Shown here one piece after another: positions 47,547-57,341 of a stretch of DNA of 64,000 bases; position 1 is the stretch's first letter, and the number at the start of each line of letters is the position of its first letter. A program made the position numbers and the translations under genes. The stretch comes from CAYFPS01 sp964345075. GTDB lineage: Bacteria > CAIWAD01. The notes under the pieces were generated by a model that saw only the letters and a list, made by a program, of their open reading frames with translations, was not told where the DNA came from and ran no database searches. The stretch is taken from NCBI GenBank assembly GCA_964345075.1, contig CAYFPS010000012.1:41687-105686 (forward strand), read 5' to 3'.

Positions 47547-49375
47547 TGGCCGGCCTCCCCGTTGGCCGCCACTGTGGAATCATCCACGATTTCGCCGGAT
47601 TCCTGCTGTCGCTTGAGCAGACGGGCATAAGCGCCGTCCTTTGCCAGCAGCTCATCGTGTCTGCCTTGCTCGACGACCTGCCCCTTCTCCAGCACAATGA
47701 TACTGTCGGCATGGCGCACGGTGGAAAGGCGATGGGCCACCACCAGTGTCGTGCGGCTGCGCGTAAGTCGATCCAGTGTCCGCTGAATGTTCCGCTCGGT
47801 TCTGGGGTCAACCGATGAGGTGGCTTCGTCCAGCACAAGGATTGCAGGGTCCACAGCCAGGGCCCGCGCCAGGGCAAGCAATTGTCGTTGTCCGTAGCTC
47901 AAATCGGCACCGCGCTCGGCAAGCTGCCCGTCGTATCCACCGGCCCGCTTGAGCACTTCTTCCTCAATACCTGCGACACGGGCAGCTTCGTGCACCTGCT
48001 CCGGTGTCACATCCTCACGAAAGGCGCGCAGGTTGGCTTCGATGCTGTCGGGAAAGAGAAACAGGTCCTGCAGGACCAAACCAAACAAGCTGCGATAGCC
48101 CTTCAGCTCGTACTCGCGAATGTCGCGTCCGTTGAGCCGAATGCAGCCGGATTGTGGATCACGCAGCCTGGTGCTGAGCCCGAGGATCGTGCTCTTGCCG
48201 CCTCCCGTCGGGCCGACAATTGCGATGGTCTGGCCGGCCGCAACCTTCAGATTGAACTTGCTTAGCACAGGTTCCTCAGGCGTGTAACCGAAGGTGACAT
48301 TGTCGAACTCGAGGCTTTCAATCCGCTCGGGCAGCGGCACGGGATTCATGGGCTGCGGCACTGTCGGCGCTTCCTCAAGCAGCGTGAAAATGCGATCGGC
48401 GGCACCACCGGCGCGCTGAATTTCGGCAAGCTGTTCGGACAATTCGATCACAGGCCAGTAGATCATGGCCGCGTACTGGGCGAACATCACCAGACTACCC
48501 ACACTGAGGCTGCCATCGGCAATCCAGCCCGCCCCCAGAAACAGGGCGACACAGGTCATGGCAATCTGCACATATCCCATGCCATTCCAGAAGCCATACT
48601 CTCTAAGCATCAGGCGCAGGGTGAACCTTTTATAGAAGCGGTTTTCGCCTGCCAGCCTTTCGTGGGCCCAGGCCCTTCTGCCAAGTGCCTGCAGAAGCCG
48701 GGCGGCGGGAACCAGTTCGGCCACCTGCCCGGAAATGCGGGCATAGTAGCGGCGTTCCTGCCGGAAGCGCGGCCTGAGCTTGGCAAAAAGCAGGATCGTG
48801 CCCGCCAGCATCAGCGGCAGAAAGGTGCCGGCAATCCAGAAGAGCCTGAGATCCACACTGCCAATGATCACGATTGCGCCGACAATCATCACCATGGCAC
48901 TGAGCATACGCATGGCCATGGTGCTTGTCAGTGATACAAGTCGCTGGCTATCCGATTCAACCCGTGATACAAGCGTCCCGGTTTGGTGCTTTTCCACCCA
49001 GGAAATGCCGAGGCCCAGAATGCGATCAAAGAGATCCTGTTTAATGTGATTGACCACTTCAACGCCGCGCCGACCCAGTATCACGGTGGCCGTTCCGGTG
49101 GCAATGGCTCCGCCCGCCAGCAGCCCCAGATAGCTGAGCGCGCTGCGCATCAAGCTGTCCAGATCACCCTTGGGAAAGTCCACATCGATGATGTGCTTGA
49201 AGATGACCGGCTGCATCAGAATCAGGCCTACACCCAGAAGGGCAAGCACAAAGGCCAGCGCAAACCATGCCAGGTGCAGACGGACATAGGGATGGATCCG
49301 CCTGAGCATGTCCCAGGTGGGCAGGGTTCCCTGATCAGGCTGATTCAGGTCCTCGCGATTGTCGTCCCACCACAT
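47543..49375 (-). CDS. ABC exporter half-transporter, consensus-site subunit
   Basis: About 610 residues. I prefer the ATG at 49375 (AGG six bases upstream) to a TTG at 49411. Membrane domain ~45-325; Walker A GPTGGGKSTILG; signature altered to LSYGQRQLLALARAL; Walker B AILVLDEATSSVD with the catalytic Glu; switch His in VVAHRLS. Pairing this Walker site with the LSGGQ of the 45831-47546 subunit gives the hydrolytic site. First gene of a three-gene leftward operon (exporter, exporter, alkyltransferase) with stop-start overlaps. Confidence 0.9.
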   Translation of the reverse strand: MWWDDNREDLNQPDQGTLPTWDMLRRIHPYVRLHLAWFALAFVLALLGVGLILMQPVIFKHIIDVDFPKGDLDSLMRSALSYLGLLAGGAIATGTATVILGRRGVEVVNHIKQDLFDRILGLGISWVEKHQTGTLVSRVESDSQRLVSLTSTMAMRMLSAMVMIVGAIVIIGSVDLRLFWIAGTFLPLMLAGTILLFAKLRPRFRQERRYYARISGQVAELVPAARLLQALGRRAWAHERLAGENRFYKRFTLRLMLREYGFWNGMGYVQIAMTCVALFLGAGWIADGSLSVGSLVMFAQYAAMIYWPVIELSEQLAEIQRAGGAADRIFTLLEEAPTVPQPMNPVPLPERIESLEFDNVTFGYTPEEPVLSKFNLKVAAGQTIAIVGPTGGGKSTILGLSTRLRDPQSGCIRLNGRDIREYELKGYRSLFGLVLQDLFLFPDSIEANLRAFREDVTPEQVHEAARVAGIEEEVLKRAGGYDGQLAERGADLSYGQRQLLALARALAVDPAILVLDEATSSVDPRTERNIQRTLDRLTRSRTTLVVAHRLSTVRHADSIIVLEKGQVVEQGRHDELLAKDGAYARLLKRQQESGEIVDDSTVAANGEAGQ

Positions 49376-49496
49376 GGCGGCCTGTTTTCTCCGGTTTATC
49401 AAGCCTGACAAAGGGGGTTGTCAGGCGGGCACTGTGCAGAGCCTTTCTGCAGAGTACAAAAGTGACTGTTGTCGAGCAAACCGGTGTGATACAAAA

Positions 49497-49520
49497 AGCC
49501 CCCGCCATTGGGCGGGGGCT
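49497..49520 (-). terminator. Rho-independent terminator of the 49542-52706 gene
   Basis: A perfect 10-bp stem AGCCCCCGCC/GGCGGGGGCT with a four-base loop, followed on the minus strand by a T tract (49497-49493) that runs straight into a TGTATCAC octamer (49493-49486). It begins 21 bases after the stop. Confidence 0.9.
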
Positions 49521-49541
49521 TCACAGGCGATTTGAGTCGGC

Positions 49542-52500
49542 TTACTTGACCAGCAGCATCTTGCGGCTGTCCGTGTAGCCACCAGCCTCAATCTGGTAGA
49601 CATAGAGTCCACTGGCCAGCTGGCTACCATCAAAGGTAACCGTGTGTGTACCGGCGCCCAATTCTTCACTGAGCAGCTCGGCCACCTGACGACCAGCCAT
49701 GTCAAAGACACGCAGATTCACATCTGATCCTCGCAGCAGCTGGAAGCTGATTCGTGTGACAGGATTGAAGGGATTCGGCATGTTCTGGGCAAGCTGGAAG
49801 CCGCGCAGCTGGGGACTCTCCGGATCCAGATCCGTGTCCACTTCACCCACACGCTGCGTGTAGATGTCCTTGATGTCTTCCTTGCCGGAAGCGCGCATGT
49901 CAACCCAGCTCAGATAGACACCATCGGCATGATCGTAGCTGAGGAAGGGCTCGCGCTGCGTGTGGAAGAAATTGAAGAGGATGCCCGAGTAGCGCTCTTC
50001 AGCAATGTCGCCACTAACAGGATCCACATGGCTGTCGCGCATCCAGATGTCCTTGTAGCCGGTTGTATCACCGGTTTCTTCACCGGAGAGGGCCACGACC
50101 AGTCCATGCCAGCCACCGCGCGGCACAACCGTAGCGGTCACGTCTTCCTGCGTGCCTGCACCCACAAAGATGCCGTACTCGCTCTCGTCCCAGGCAATGC
50201 TGCCGTCGGCCAACAGGTGCTGACCGTAGACATCGTCATCACTACCATTGGAAAAGTCCGTGTAGGTAATAAATGCACCGCCTGCACCGTCCGAGAGAAT
50301 CAGCGGTGTCTTCTGGCTGCCCGTGCGCATGTCGATTTCCGTTGTCCACTCCACCGTGCCGTCAGCAGCCAGCGAGCGGGCAATGATGTCGCTGTCCGAG
50401 AACTCGACGCTGTAATCGAGGAAGATGCCCAGCAGGTTGCCGTGATCGCCGGCAATGCCCTGACCGCGCTCCTGCTTGCCGGTGCCATCAGCAAAGGGCA
50501 GGCCGTCTACAGGGTAGACCAGGTTGCCGGAAGCGTCGATGCGCTGGCAGAGAACATTGGTATCGATCCAGGTGCCGCTGTCCCACAGCACATAGATGCT
50601 GCCGTCGGGGCCGGGCGCAACGCTCGAGAACTTCTCGTGAATCGAGGGTGTTTCCGTGATACGCAGACCACTGTCACCCCACAGAATGTTGCCATCAAGA
50701 TCAAAGGCCTGCACGAAAACTTCGCCAAAGAAGTCGGCGTAATCGGTGTCCACACCGGACCAGGCAACAATAATGCGATCACCAACCTTCAGCAGGCGAT
50801 TGCGCTCCTGATACTCCAGACCCGTGAAAGTGTCAAAGGCCGGTGTGACAGCCTGCGGACCGCCCCAGAGGTCCTGACCCTGAGCGTTCACGTGCGTCAG
50901 GAAGCCCTGCTGGGCACTTTCGGAGCCGGACTCAATCAGCACATAAGCGCCGCCCATGCCATCGGCCAGCACCTGGTAGTTGTGCTGCTCGCCTTCCAGA
51001 TCGAGCGCCACCGGCACGCCATTGGCGGCCAGCATCGGATCGCCTGTCTCACGGTCGAGGAACTGCATGTAGACATGCGGTCCACCGGAATTGCGCGGAT
51101 CGGTCCAGAAGACCAGCGTGCCTTCTTCGGTGCCGATGTTACGGACATTGGTGCAGGAACCGGCAATACCCCAGGCGCTTTCGTGTCCATTTGAGGCAAA
51201 ACCAATGTTGCCACTGGCATCCAGATGCTGGGTGAAAATACCAAGGCTGCCAAGGCTGAGGTCACCCCATGCCACGAAAAGACCGCCCTGATCGTCGGCG
51301 CGCAGTGCCGGTGCAATCGCGTCGGACTCGATGTCCACTCGGTCGATCACAACGCTGCCATCGGCCGCCCACAGCTGGTTACCATTGGCGTCGAGCTTCT
51401 GCGCATAAATGCTGGAATAGCTCTCCGTGCGGTAGTCCTGCCAGACCACGAAAGCACCGCCCGCGCCGTCACCCGAAACGCGTGCCTGGAGCTGGTTGCC
51501 CTCAGCTTCCGTCGCGGGAACACCACCGGCGCCCCACTGCTCGAGGTCGTCGGTGCTCATCTTCTGCACATAGATGTCGGCCTGCTGGTTGCCCGGGTCG
51601 TTGCGGTTGTCTTCCCACATCAGCAGTGTGTTGCCGTCACCCGCGTAGCTCAGGCGAGGATTCTTTTCCTGATTATTGACCTGATTGGCCACGGCCACAC
51701 CGTTCTCGGCGAAGGTCGGGTTCAGGTCCGCGTCGTAATGCTGGATGTAAATGTCACCGGCATTGTCCGCGCGCAGATCAACCCAGGCCACATAGCAGCC
51801 TGTGCCGCCGTCCCAGGTAACCTTGACGCTCTGCTGGCTACCGGCGATCACGGCCACGGGCTCACCGTTGGTCTGGCCGCTCATGGTGCCATCGGCATTC
51901 ACATGCTGGATGTAGATGTTGTCGTCGGCGGCATCACGCTTGTCGATCCAGGCGATGAAGACACCGCCGGCGCCATCGTGCTCGGTCGTCAGCACGCGCT
52001 GATCGCCGACCTCGTTGACCACGGGCAGGCCGTTCACACCAAAGTCAGGATCGATTGTGCCATCAGCCTCGACATGGGCCGTGTAGATGTCCCAGTTGGA
52101 TCCACGGCTGTCGGCCCAAGTCACCCAGGCACCACCCTGACCGTCGATGCAGTGGCTCTTGCTCATGTTTTCGCTGCCATTGGCGCATTCGTCACAGAGC
52201 AGCACACCGTCTTCGCCCCAGGCCAGACCGCCGTTGCCGTCGCCGTCCACCAGGCGGTTCACGTAGATGTCACCGGCCGGATCGTCGCGGAAGTCAATCC
52301 AGGAGACAATAGCGCCACCGGCACCATCGCTGATCAATACGGGGTCTTCCTGACGGATCACATCATCGTTGACGATAAGGGCGTCCACCATGCCGTGATC
52401 CGCATCGTCCGTGCTCCACATGGCCGGACTTGCCGGATTGGCGGAATCGATCTTCTGCGCGAAGAGATCGCGCATGCCGAAGCGCGTGTCCGACCAGCTG

Positions 52501-52706
52501 ATGATCAGCTCGCCCGGATTGCCGCCTTCTGCCGAGCGCTGCCACTCGATGTGATAACCCTGACGAACCGGAACGCCGTCGGGGCGATCGGTCCAGCCCG
52601 GGTAGATTGTGGGATCTTCCGCGCTCAAGGGAGCGGCGCTCATGCCCACGAGGCCGACCAGCAGCAGGCCGCGGCCAAGATTCAGGTTGCTTCGCGTGAT
52701 ACGCAT
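49542..52706 (-). CDS. Large secreted beta-propeller-type repeat protein with C-terminal sorting domain
   Basis: 1,054 residues. Signal peptide LGRGLLLVGLVGMSAAPLSA; AGGAAAG before the ATG. Residues ~50-960 consist of ~45-60-residue repeats with the core [IV]xWxDxRxxxxDIYxQ..D..G, e.g. ISWSDTRFGMRDLFAQKID, VTWADSRGSNWDIYTAHVE, IAWIDKRDAADDNIYIQHV and VVWQDYRTESYSSIYAQKL, consistent with one or two beta-propellers of bacterial WD40/BNR-like type. The last ~85 residues are a sorting domain (NMPNPFNPVTRISFQL ... LASGLYVYQIEAGG, end RKMLLVK). Probably surface-exposed; no catalytic residues recognised. It lies 32 bases downstream of a propeller lipoprotein (52739-53809) and is probably co-transcribed with it. 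Confidence 0.8.
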   Translation of the reverse strand: MRITRSNLNLGRGLLLVGLVGMSAAPLSAEDPTIYPGWTDRPDGVPVRQGYHIEWQRSAEGGNPGELIISWSDTRFGMRDLFAQKIDSANPASPAMWSTDDADHGMVDALIVNDDVIRQEDPVLISDGAGGAIVSWIDFRDDPAGDIYVNRLVDGDGNGGLAWGEDGVLLCDECANGSENMSKSHCIDGQGGAWVTWADSRGSNWDIYTAHVEADGTIDPDFGVNGLPVVNEVGDQRVLTTEHDGAGGVFIAWIDKRDAADDNIYIQHVNADGTMSGQTNGEPVAVIAGSQQSVKVTWDGGTGCYVAWVDLRADNAGDIYIQHYDADLNPTFAENGVAVANQVNNQEKNPRLSYAGDGNTLLMWEDNRNDPGNQQADIYVQKMSTDDLEQWGAGGVPATEAEGNQLQARVSGDGAGGAFVVWQDYRTESYSSIYAQKLDANGNQLWAADGSVVIDRVDIESDAIAPALRADDQGGLFVAWGDLSLGSLGIFTQHLDASGNIGFASNGHESAWGIAGSCTNVRNIGTEEGTLVFWTDPRNSGGPHVYMQFLDRETGDPMLAANGVPVALDLEGEQHNYQVLADGMGGAYVLIESGSESAQQGFLTHVNAQGQDLWGGPQAVTPAFDTFTGLEYQERNRLLKVGDRIIVAWSGVDTDYADFFGEVFVQAFDLDGNILWGDSGLRITETPSIHEKFSSVAPGPDGSIYVLWDSGTWIDTNVLCQRIDASGNLVYPVDGLPFADGTGKQERGQGIAGDHGNLLGIFLDYSVEFSDSDIIARSLAADGTVEWTTEIDMRTGSQKTPLILSDGAGGAFITYTDFSNGSDDDVYGQHLLADGSIAWDESEYGIFVGAGTQEDVTATVVPRGGWHGLVVALSGEETGDTTGYKDIWMRDSHVDPVSGDIAEERYSGILFNFFHTQREPFLSYDHADGVYLSWVDMRASGKEDIKDIYTQRVGEVDTDLDPESPQLRGFQLAQNMPNPFNPVTRISFQLLRGSDVNLRVFDMAGRQVAELLSEELGAGTHTVTFDGSQLASGLYVYQIEAGGYTDSRKMLLVK

Positions 52707-52738
52707 GCTTGCTTTCCTGTGTTTTCGTTTATGTTCGT

Positions 52739-53809
52739 TTAGTCGTTTACCGGGTCATCCAGGATCAGCAGGCCCAGCTCCTGATCCGCGACATAGATGC
52801 GTCCGCCATCCAGATGAATGCGGCGCGCGTAGCCCTGCTCCAGCTGCCAGGCGGCCTGCGGGCGAATCGGCTGTGATACATTCACTACCAGCACGCCGCG
52901 ACTGGAATTGGCCAGGTAGGCGTAATCGCCCTTCAGTTCCACATCCAGCGTGGTGCCACCGGGCTTGTATACGCTGCGCAGGTAGGGGCGGCTGGGATCG
53001 CTCACGTCCACAAGCGCCAGACCTTCTCCGCCCAGGGCGATGGCGGCCAGTCCGTCTTCAACATCAATGCGAATGGCATCTCCGGGCAGGCGCAGCGTGG
53101 CAATCTGCTCAAGGCTCATCGGCATGCGAGCGCCGATGTGGCGGAAAACCTTCAGTCCGTAGCGACCATCGGCCAGAAAGATGTGGTCACCGATCACGCG
53201 CAGATCGTTGCCGTCGTTTTCCGGGGCAATGTGCGTGTCCACAAAGTCGCCGGGCGGGTTCAAGCCTTCCATGAACCAGCGGGAAGGATCATCCGCCACA
53301 AGGCCGCTGGTGTCGGCAGCAAAAGCGTGCAGGGAAAGACCGTCGGAACGGTCGTTGTAATACAGGTAGGCCACGCCATCTTCCACAAAGGCATCGATAT
53401 CGTTGACGCCACTGGCAAAGAAGTTGCGCACATAGCGCGGCTCAAGCGGATTGCTTACATCGAAAGCCAGCAGATTCGTGGCCAGCTTGCAGAAGAGAAT
53501 GCGGTTGTCCAGCAGATAGCTGGAAATGTAATCTTCGTCGCCGGGGGCGTAGAGGCTGTCGATGCCCGTCATGCCGCCAGCGGGATAGGGTGCCTGTTCA
53601 TCGCCGCGATTGAAGGCCAAGACGCCGGCCCGCTCATTGGCCGCCACAAAGATGAAGTCTTCGCCCAAGGCAAGGTCTGCCACCTCGCCAAAGGTATCCG
53701 TCCACTGTCCGACCAGATTCAGTTCCGATTGCAGGGCGTCCTCGCGTTCGGCGCAGGACAGGACCGTCAAGCCGACGAGGGCAGGTCCGATCAACTTTTT
53801 GAGCGACAT
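52739..53809 (-). CDS. Lipoprotein with LVIVD-type beta-propeller repeats
   Basis: The ATG at 53809 has GGAG upstream. MSLKKLIGPALVGLTVLSC is a lipoprotein signal with the acceptor Cys at residue 19. About 356 residues in all. The mature part has repeats of the LVIVD/YVTN kind: NLLAFDVSNPLEPRYVRNFF, GLALVDVSDPSRPYLRSVY, GVLVVNVSQPIRPQAAWQLE and GLLILDDPVND at the end. The blades describe status values and typically make a seven-bladed propeller at the cell surface. Upstream and in the same direction as the 49542-52706 propeller-like protein, so a joint surface complex is possible. No enzymatic motif. Confidence 0.8.
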   Translation of the reverse strand: MSLKKLIGPALVGLTVLSCAEREDALQSELNLVGQWTDTFGEVADLALGEDFIFVAANERAGVLAFNRGDEQAPYPAGGMTGIDSLYAPGDEDYISSYLLDNRILFCKLATNLLAFDVSNPLEPRYVRNFFASGVNDIDAFVEDGVAYLYYNDRSDGLSLHAFAADTSGLVADDPSRWFMEGLNPPGDFVDTHIAPENDGNDLRVIGDHIFLADGRYGLKVFRHIGARMPMSLEQIATLRLPGDAIRIDVEDGLAAIALGGEGLALVDVSDPSRPYLRSVYKPGGTTLDVELKGDYAYLANSSRGVLVVNVSQPIRPQAAWQLEQGYARRIHLDGGRIYVADQELGLLILDDPVND

Positions 53810-54081
53810 GCAGGCTCCAGATTCATCCATTGTCTTGCTCTTCCCCTTCAAGTGGAAAAGCTGAATCTGAAAAGATAAGCAAGAATCATTCCAAAAAGAG
53901 GAAAGCCCTTCGAAAAGGCTTCGGCCGCCAGCATCAATGGATATCTACATGATTATCAAAGGGATTCCGGCAGGCGGTGATTCCCGAACCAATTGCCCGT
54001 GCAAGGAAAGCCTTCACCCTGTAAAGGAATGTAGATGGTGGATAGGGGATTGCGGGCGGAAATGGCGTGGAATCCAGAAAC

Positions 54082-54414
54082 TTAGGGCCTGATCACTCGC
54101 TCCGCTGTGGCCAGCACTTCCACGGTCATGTCCATGTTGCCCACTTCGCCAATGGCGAGCTCTTCGCGAATGCCAAGGTGATCAAGGCAGGTGCCGCAGC
54201 TGGCAATGCGCGCGCCCCTGGCTTCCAGCGCCTTCAGGCTTTCCAGCACCGGACTGCCTTCGCTTGTCAGGCGGACGCCATCGTTCAGACAGCCGACCAG
54301 GTCAATTTGTACTTCGCTGGCTGCCAGCTTTTCCAGATAGGTAGCCAGCAGTTTGCGTCCAAGTGCGGGATCACCCTGACCCATCTGGTCAGAGGCGAGA
54401 TAAAGGAGGGTCAT
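54082..54414 (-). CDS. DsrE-family protein, YedF C-terminal-domain-like
   Basis: 110 residues forming one DsrE/DsrF-type domain. SCGTCLDHLGI matches the conserved CGTC-LD of the C-terminal domain of YedF, a protein associated with selenium/sulfur handling. The two Cys could carry a persulfide. The N-terminal TusA-like domain of YedF is absent. AAGG lies eight bases before the ATG. It starts 16 bases after the end of the frameshifted kinase gene and is probably its operon partner; why a sulfur-carrier domain follows a kinase is unclear. Confidence 0.75.
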   Translation of the reverse strand: MTLLYLASDQMGQGDPALGRKLLATYLEKLAASEVQIDLVGCLNDGVRLTSEGSPVLESLKALEARGARIASCGTCLDHLGIREELAIGEVGNMDMTVEVLATAERVIRP

Positions 54415-54430
54415 CAGATTAGCCTTTGCT

Positions 54431-56094
54431 TCAATTGCGCCTCATGTGGGCCATGGCGGCCCCGTCTTCCTGTTTCACCAGAGGAAGATAGCAGCAGAAG
54501 GTCGTACCGGGAAGATCCTCATCTTCTTCCAGGATGACACCCTGATGCGAGCGCAGAATTCCTGTTACAATGGAAAGCCCCAAACCTCGCCCCACCTGAT
54601 GGGTACTGAAGAAGGGATCGAACATGCGCTCACGGACTTCTGCCGTGATACCTTTGCCGCTGTCTGTAACACGCAGACTGGCAAAACCGGCTTCTTCGGG
54701 CTTCCAGTCCAGAGGCGAGTGGCTATGGCCATTCAATTTGGGAACCGTGCTCCTGCCCAGTTCTATTCGAATGGTACCACGATCCTCTTCAAGTGCTTCC
54801 AGGCTGTTTTTCAAAAGCTGTGATACAAGATCCGCCAGCTGTTCGGGCGCACCCTTGACATAAGGACCGGCCAGTGGAAGGTCCTGCACAAGCTCGACTT
54901 CCTTTGGAAGGTCGATCTGCCCGATAGCCTTACCAACCACTGCTGCCAGATTGACCAGTTCCTGCCTGCCCCGCTGAAAGCCTAGAAAGGTGAGCATTTC
55001 GCTGCCCAGGCTGGCTGCGCGGCGGGTAGCCCGGTAGGCCTCTTCAGCCAACTCTGCGCAGCGCGGGTTTCCATCAAGCTCCCGACGCAGCAGGTCCAGA
55101 TTGCCCTGCACGGCTGTCAACATGTTGTTGTAATGATGAGCCACGGCAGCAGCCATGCGCCCCAGACTCTGTTCGTGTTTATGCCGTTCTGCCGTCATTG
55201 CCAACTCGCGTCGCTCCTCCTGCAAGCGCAAGCGATCGGCGATATCCCAGGCCATATCCGCAAAGCTCGTCACCAGATCAAGGTCTTCCTGATCGTAGTC
55301 CCTTCGTTTGTTGCCCACGCCCAGAATGGCCACGGCTTTGCCGCCGCGAAAATAGGCACCACCAGCTCGCGTATCACGGGCGCGTGACCTGGTGGCAGAC
55401 CTTTGCGATTGGGCAAAGACATGTAATCATTGTGAATGACCGGCTTGCCCTGACGAACACAATCGGCCCAAACTCCTGCCTGATCAAGGTCATAGTGAAA
55501 GCCTGTACCCAGGGCCTGGCAGAATTCCTTGACCGTTCGAGTAGACCAGGCCTGTAGCGAGAGCGAGCGACCATCGGATTCCACAAAGTGATAGAAGGCC
55601 ACTTCGCTTTCGGTAAGCGAGCTGACTTCATCCAGCGTGGCCTGAAGAATGGCTGAGAGGCTCTCATCACGGCTAAGCTCGAGCAGGCGGAAGCGCGCCG
55701 CTTCTATGCGGGCCAGCCGTTCAGCCTCGGTAACATCCTGCACATTCCAAAAAAACAGGAGTGGGGTTCCAGGATCATTCGAAGCGCGCAGGGTTACGGT
55801 GACAAAACGCAACCCCTTCTCCTTAAGCTGCAAGCGATGGTTGAAGCTGCATTTCTGGCGGCTTTCGCGGAATTGCTGCCACTTCTGCTCCACCCGCAAC
55901 CTGTCATCGGGATGGCAGCCGGACAAGTAAAGGTCCGGTGAAGGGTTTACCCTGTTTGAATCCTGCTCAAGCAGGCTATACATGCCCCGGGTCCAGATCC
56001 ATCTACCGCTGGCTGGATCCAAAGCTGCACAAGCGGATTCAGTAATACTGGAAAAGTGGATATCTACCGGAAAGCTCGCAGAACCGGACTCCAT
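54431..56094 (-). pseudogene. PAS-GAF-histidine kinase, interrupted by one frameshift
   Basis: Two overlapping frames together give one kinase of about 555 residues. Upstream frame (from 56094, GGGGGG before the ATG): PAS-like region (~20-110, FWNVQDVTEAERL) and GAF domain up to RELVVPIF. Downstream frame resumes with AVAILGVGNKRRDYDQEDLD, the expected next GAF segment, then the dimerisation helix with the phospho-accepting His in AAAVAHHYNNMLTAVQGN and an ATPase domain (VTDSGKGITAEVRERMFDPF, GRGLGLSIV). One missing base in the GC-rich run at about 55341-55350 restores the frame. A sequencing or assembly error is as likely as a real mutation. The substrate regulator is not encoded nearby in an obvious pair. 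Confidence 0.75.
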
Positions 56095-56240
56095 ACACCC
56101 CCCGAAAGGCTGCCCAATTCATGGTTGTTTGTATTCCAACAAGCTACAATTCGACAGACCCCACAGCAATTAAAAACTAGCGACTTACGAATATCCTTCC
56201 CTTGAGCAATCTACTATTCACTTTGAAAACAAGAGTTTAT

Positions 56241-57341
56241 CTACGTGGGAATACGTATCCAGAAATGACTACCGCCGCCCTCGGCTTCCCTGAAACCAAT
56301 GCTTCCACCATGAGCTTCTGCGACCAGCTTGCAAAAGTTCAGCCCAAGTCCGCTGGAGTGACGACGCCGCTCAGAGCCTTTTTCAACCTGAATGAATTTC
56401 TCGAAGACTCGCTCCTGAAACTCAGAAGGAATCCCCGGACCATTGTCAATCACTGCCAATTCCAGCTGGCCATCCGGGCGATCGCTCGCTATAACCTGAA
56501 TTCGGCCATGACTGTCACTCGTGTACTTGATGGCATTGCTCAGCAGGTTGAAAAGCACTCGCTCCATCAGCTCCTGATCAAGCCGATATTCGCTTTCAGC
56601 AAGCTTGCTTGATTGCTTGATCACGCGCCCCCCCAATGTGGGGCTGAATGCAGAAATCGATGATGAAATCAAATCATCCAAATCTACGGCTGCTGGATTG
56701 ATTTTCAACTGTCCCGTTTCCAGTCGATTCATGTCCAGCAGGGTCGAAATCATCTCCATCAGCCGCCGACTGGCAAAGCGGGCGTGCTCCAGACTCTCAC
56801 TGCCTGAGTCCGTTTGAGGCTCCAGCTCCGCAAGATCGAGGCTTCCCAAAATGACAGTCAAGGGACTGCGCATATCGTGCACGATCATGTGCAAAAGACC
56901 ATCACGCATCTCCTCCAGACGCTTCAGCTCCAGATAGCGCTCTTCGAGTTCACGCCGCTGCTTTTGCAGAGCAAGATGGGTTTGAACGCGGGCATTGACT
57001 TCTTCAAACTGAAAGGGCTTGGTCACGAAATCCACACCACCAGCGCGGAAAGCGCGAACCTTGTCGCCAATCTCGTTGAGCGCACTGATAAAGAGGATGG
57101 GGATATCTTTCAGCTTCTCATCCTCTTTGAAATGCTGGCAGACTTCGCAGCCGTCCATGTCCGGCATGGTGATATCCAGCAGAACCAGGTCGGGCGGATT
57201 GCGACGGGCAGCCTTCAGGGCCAGCGTGCCGCGGGGAAAGGCAAGCACCCGGTAGCCGGCTCCCTGTAGCATCTCCTGCAATAGCTTCAGGTTGGCCGGC
57301 GTGTCATCTACAGCCATGATCGTGGCAGTCTCAAGGCTCAT
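56241..57341 (-). CDS. Response regulator-histidine kinase hybrid
   Basis: 366 residues. An N-terminal receiver domain (~5-125; acidic VDDTP, phospho-Asp in VLLDITMPDMDG, Lys in VTKPFQ) is joined by a coiled coil to a kinase: HisKA with MIVHDMRSPLTVILG and HATPase with NLLSNAIKYTSDS, VIDNGPGIPSEFQERVFEKF and SSGLGLNFCKLVAEAHGG. The kinase could be controlled by phosphorylation of its own receiver. The ATG (57341) overlaps the stop of the preceding HD-GYP remnant in TGATG, so the two were once translationally coupled. Confidence 0.9.
   Translation of the reverse strand: MSLETATIMAVDDTPANLKLLQEMLQGAGYRVLAFPRGTLALKAARRNPPDLVLLDITMPDMDGCEVCQHFKEDEKLKDIPILFISALNEIGDKVRAFRAGGVDFVTKPFQFEEVNARVQTHLALQKQRRELEERYLELKRLEEMRDGLLHMIVHDMRSPLTVILGSLDLAELEPQTDSGSESLEHARFASRRLMEMISTLLDMNRLETGQLKINPAAVDLDDLISSSISAFSPTLGGRVIKQSSKLAESEYRLDQELMERVLFNLLSNAIKYTSDSHGRIQVIASDRPDGQLELAVIDNGPGIPSEFQERVFEKFIQVEKGSERRRHSSGLGLNFCKLVAEAHGGSIGFREAEGGGSHFWIRIPT

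Noticed and set aside
49929..52742. Two long plus-strand frames opposite the secreted propeller-like protein
   Set aside because: Antisense shadows of a repetitive GC-rich gene with no independent start signals.
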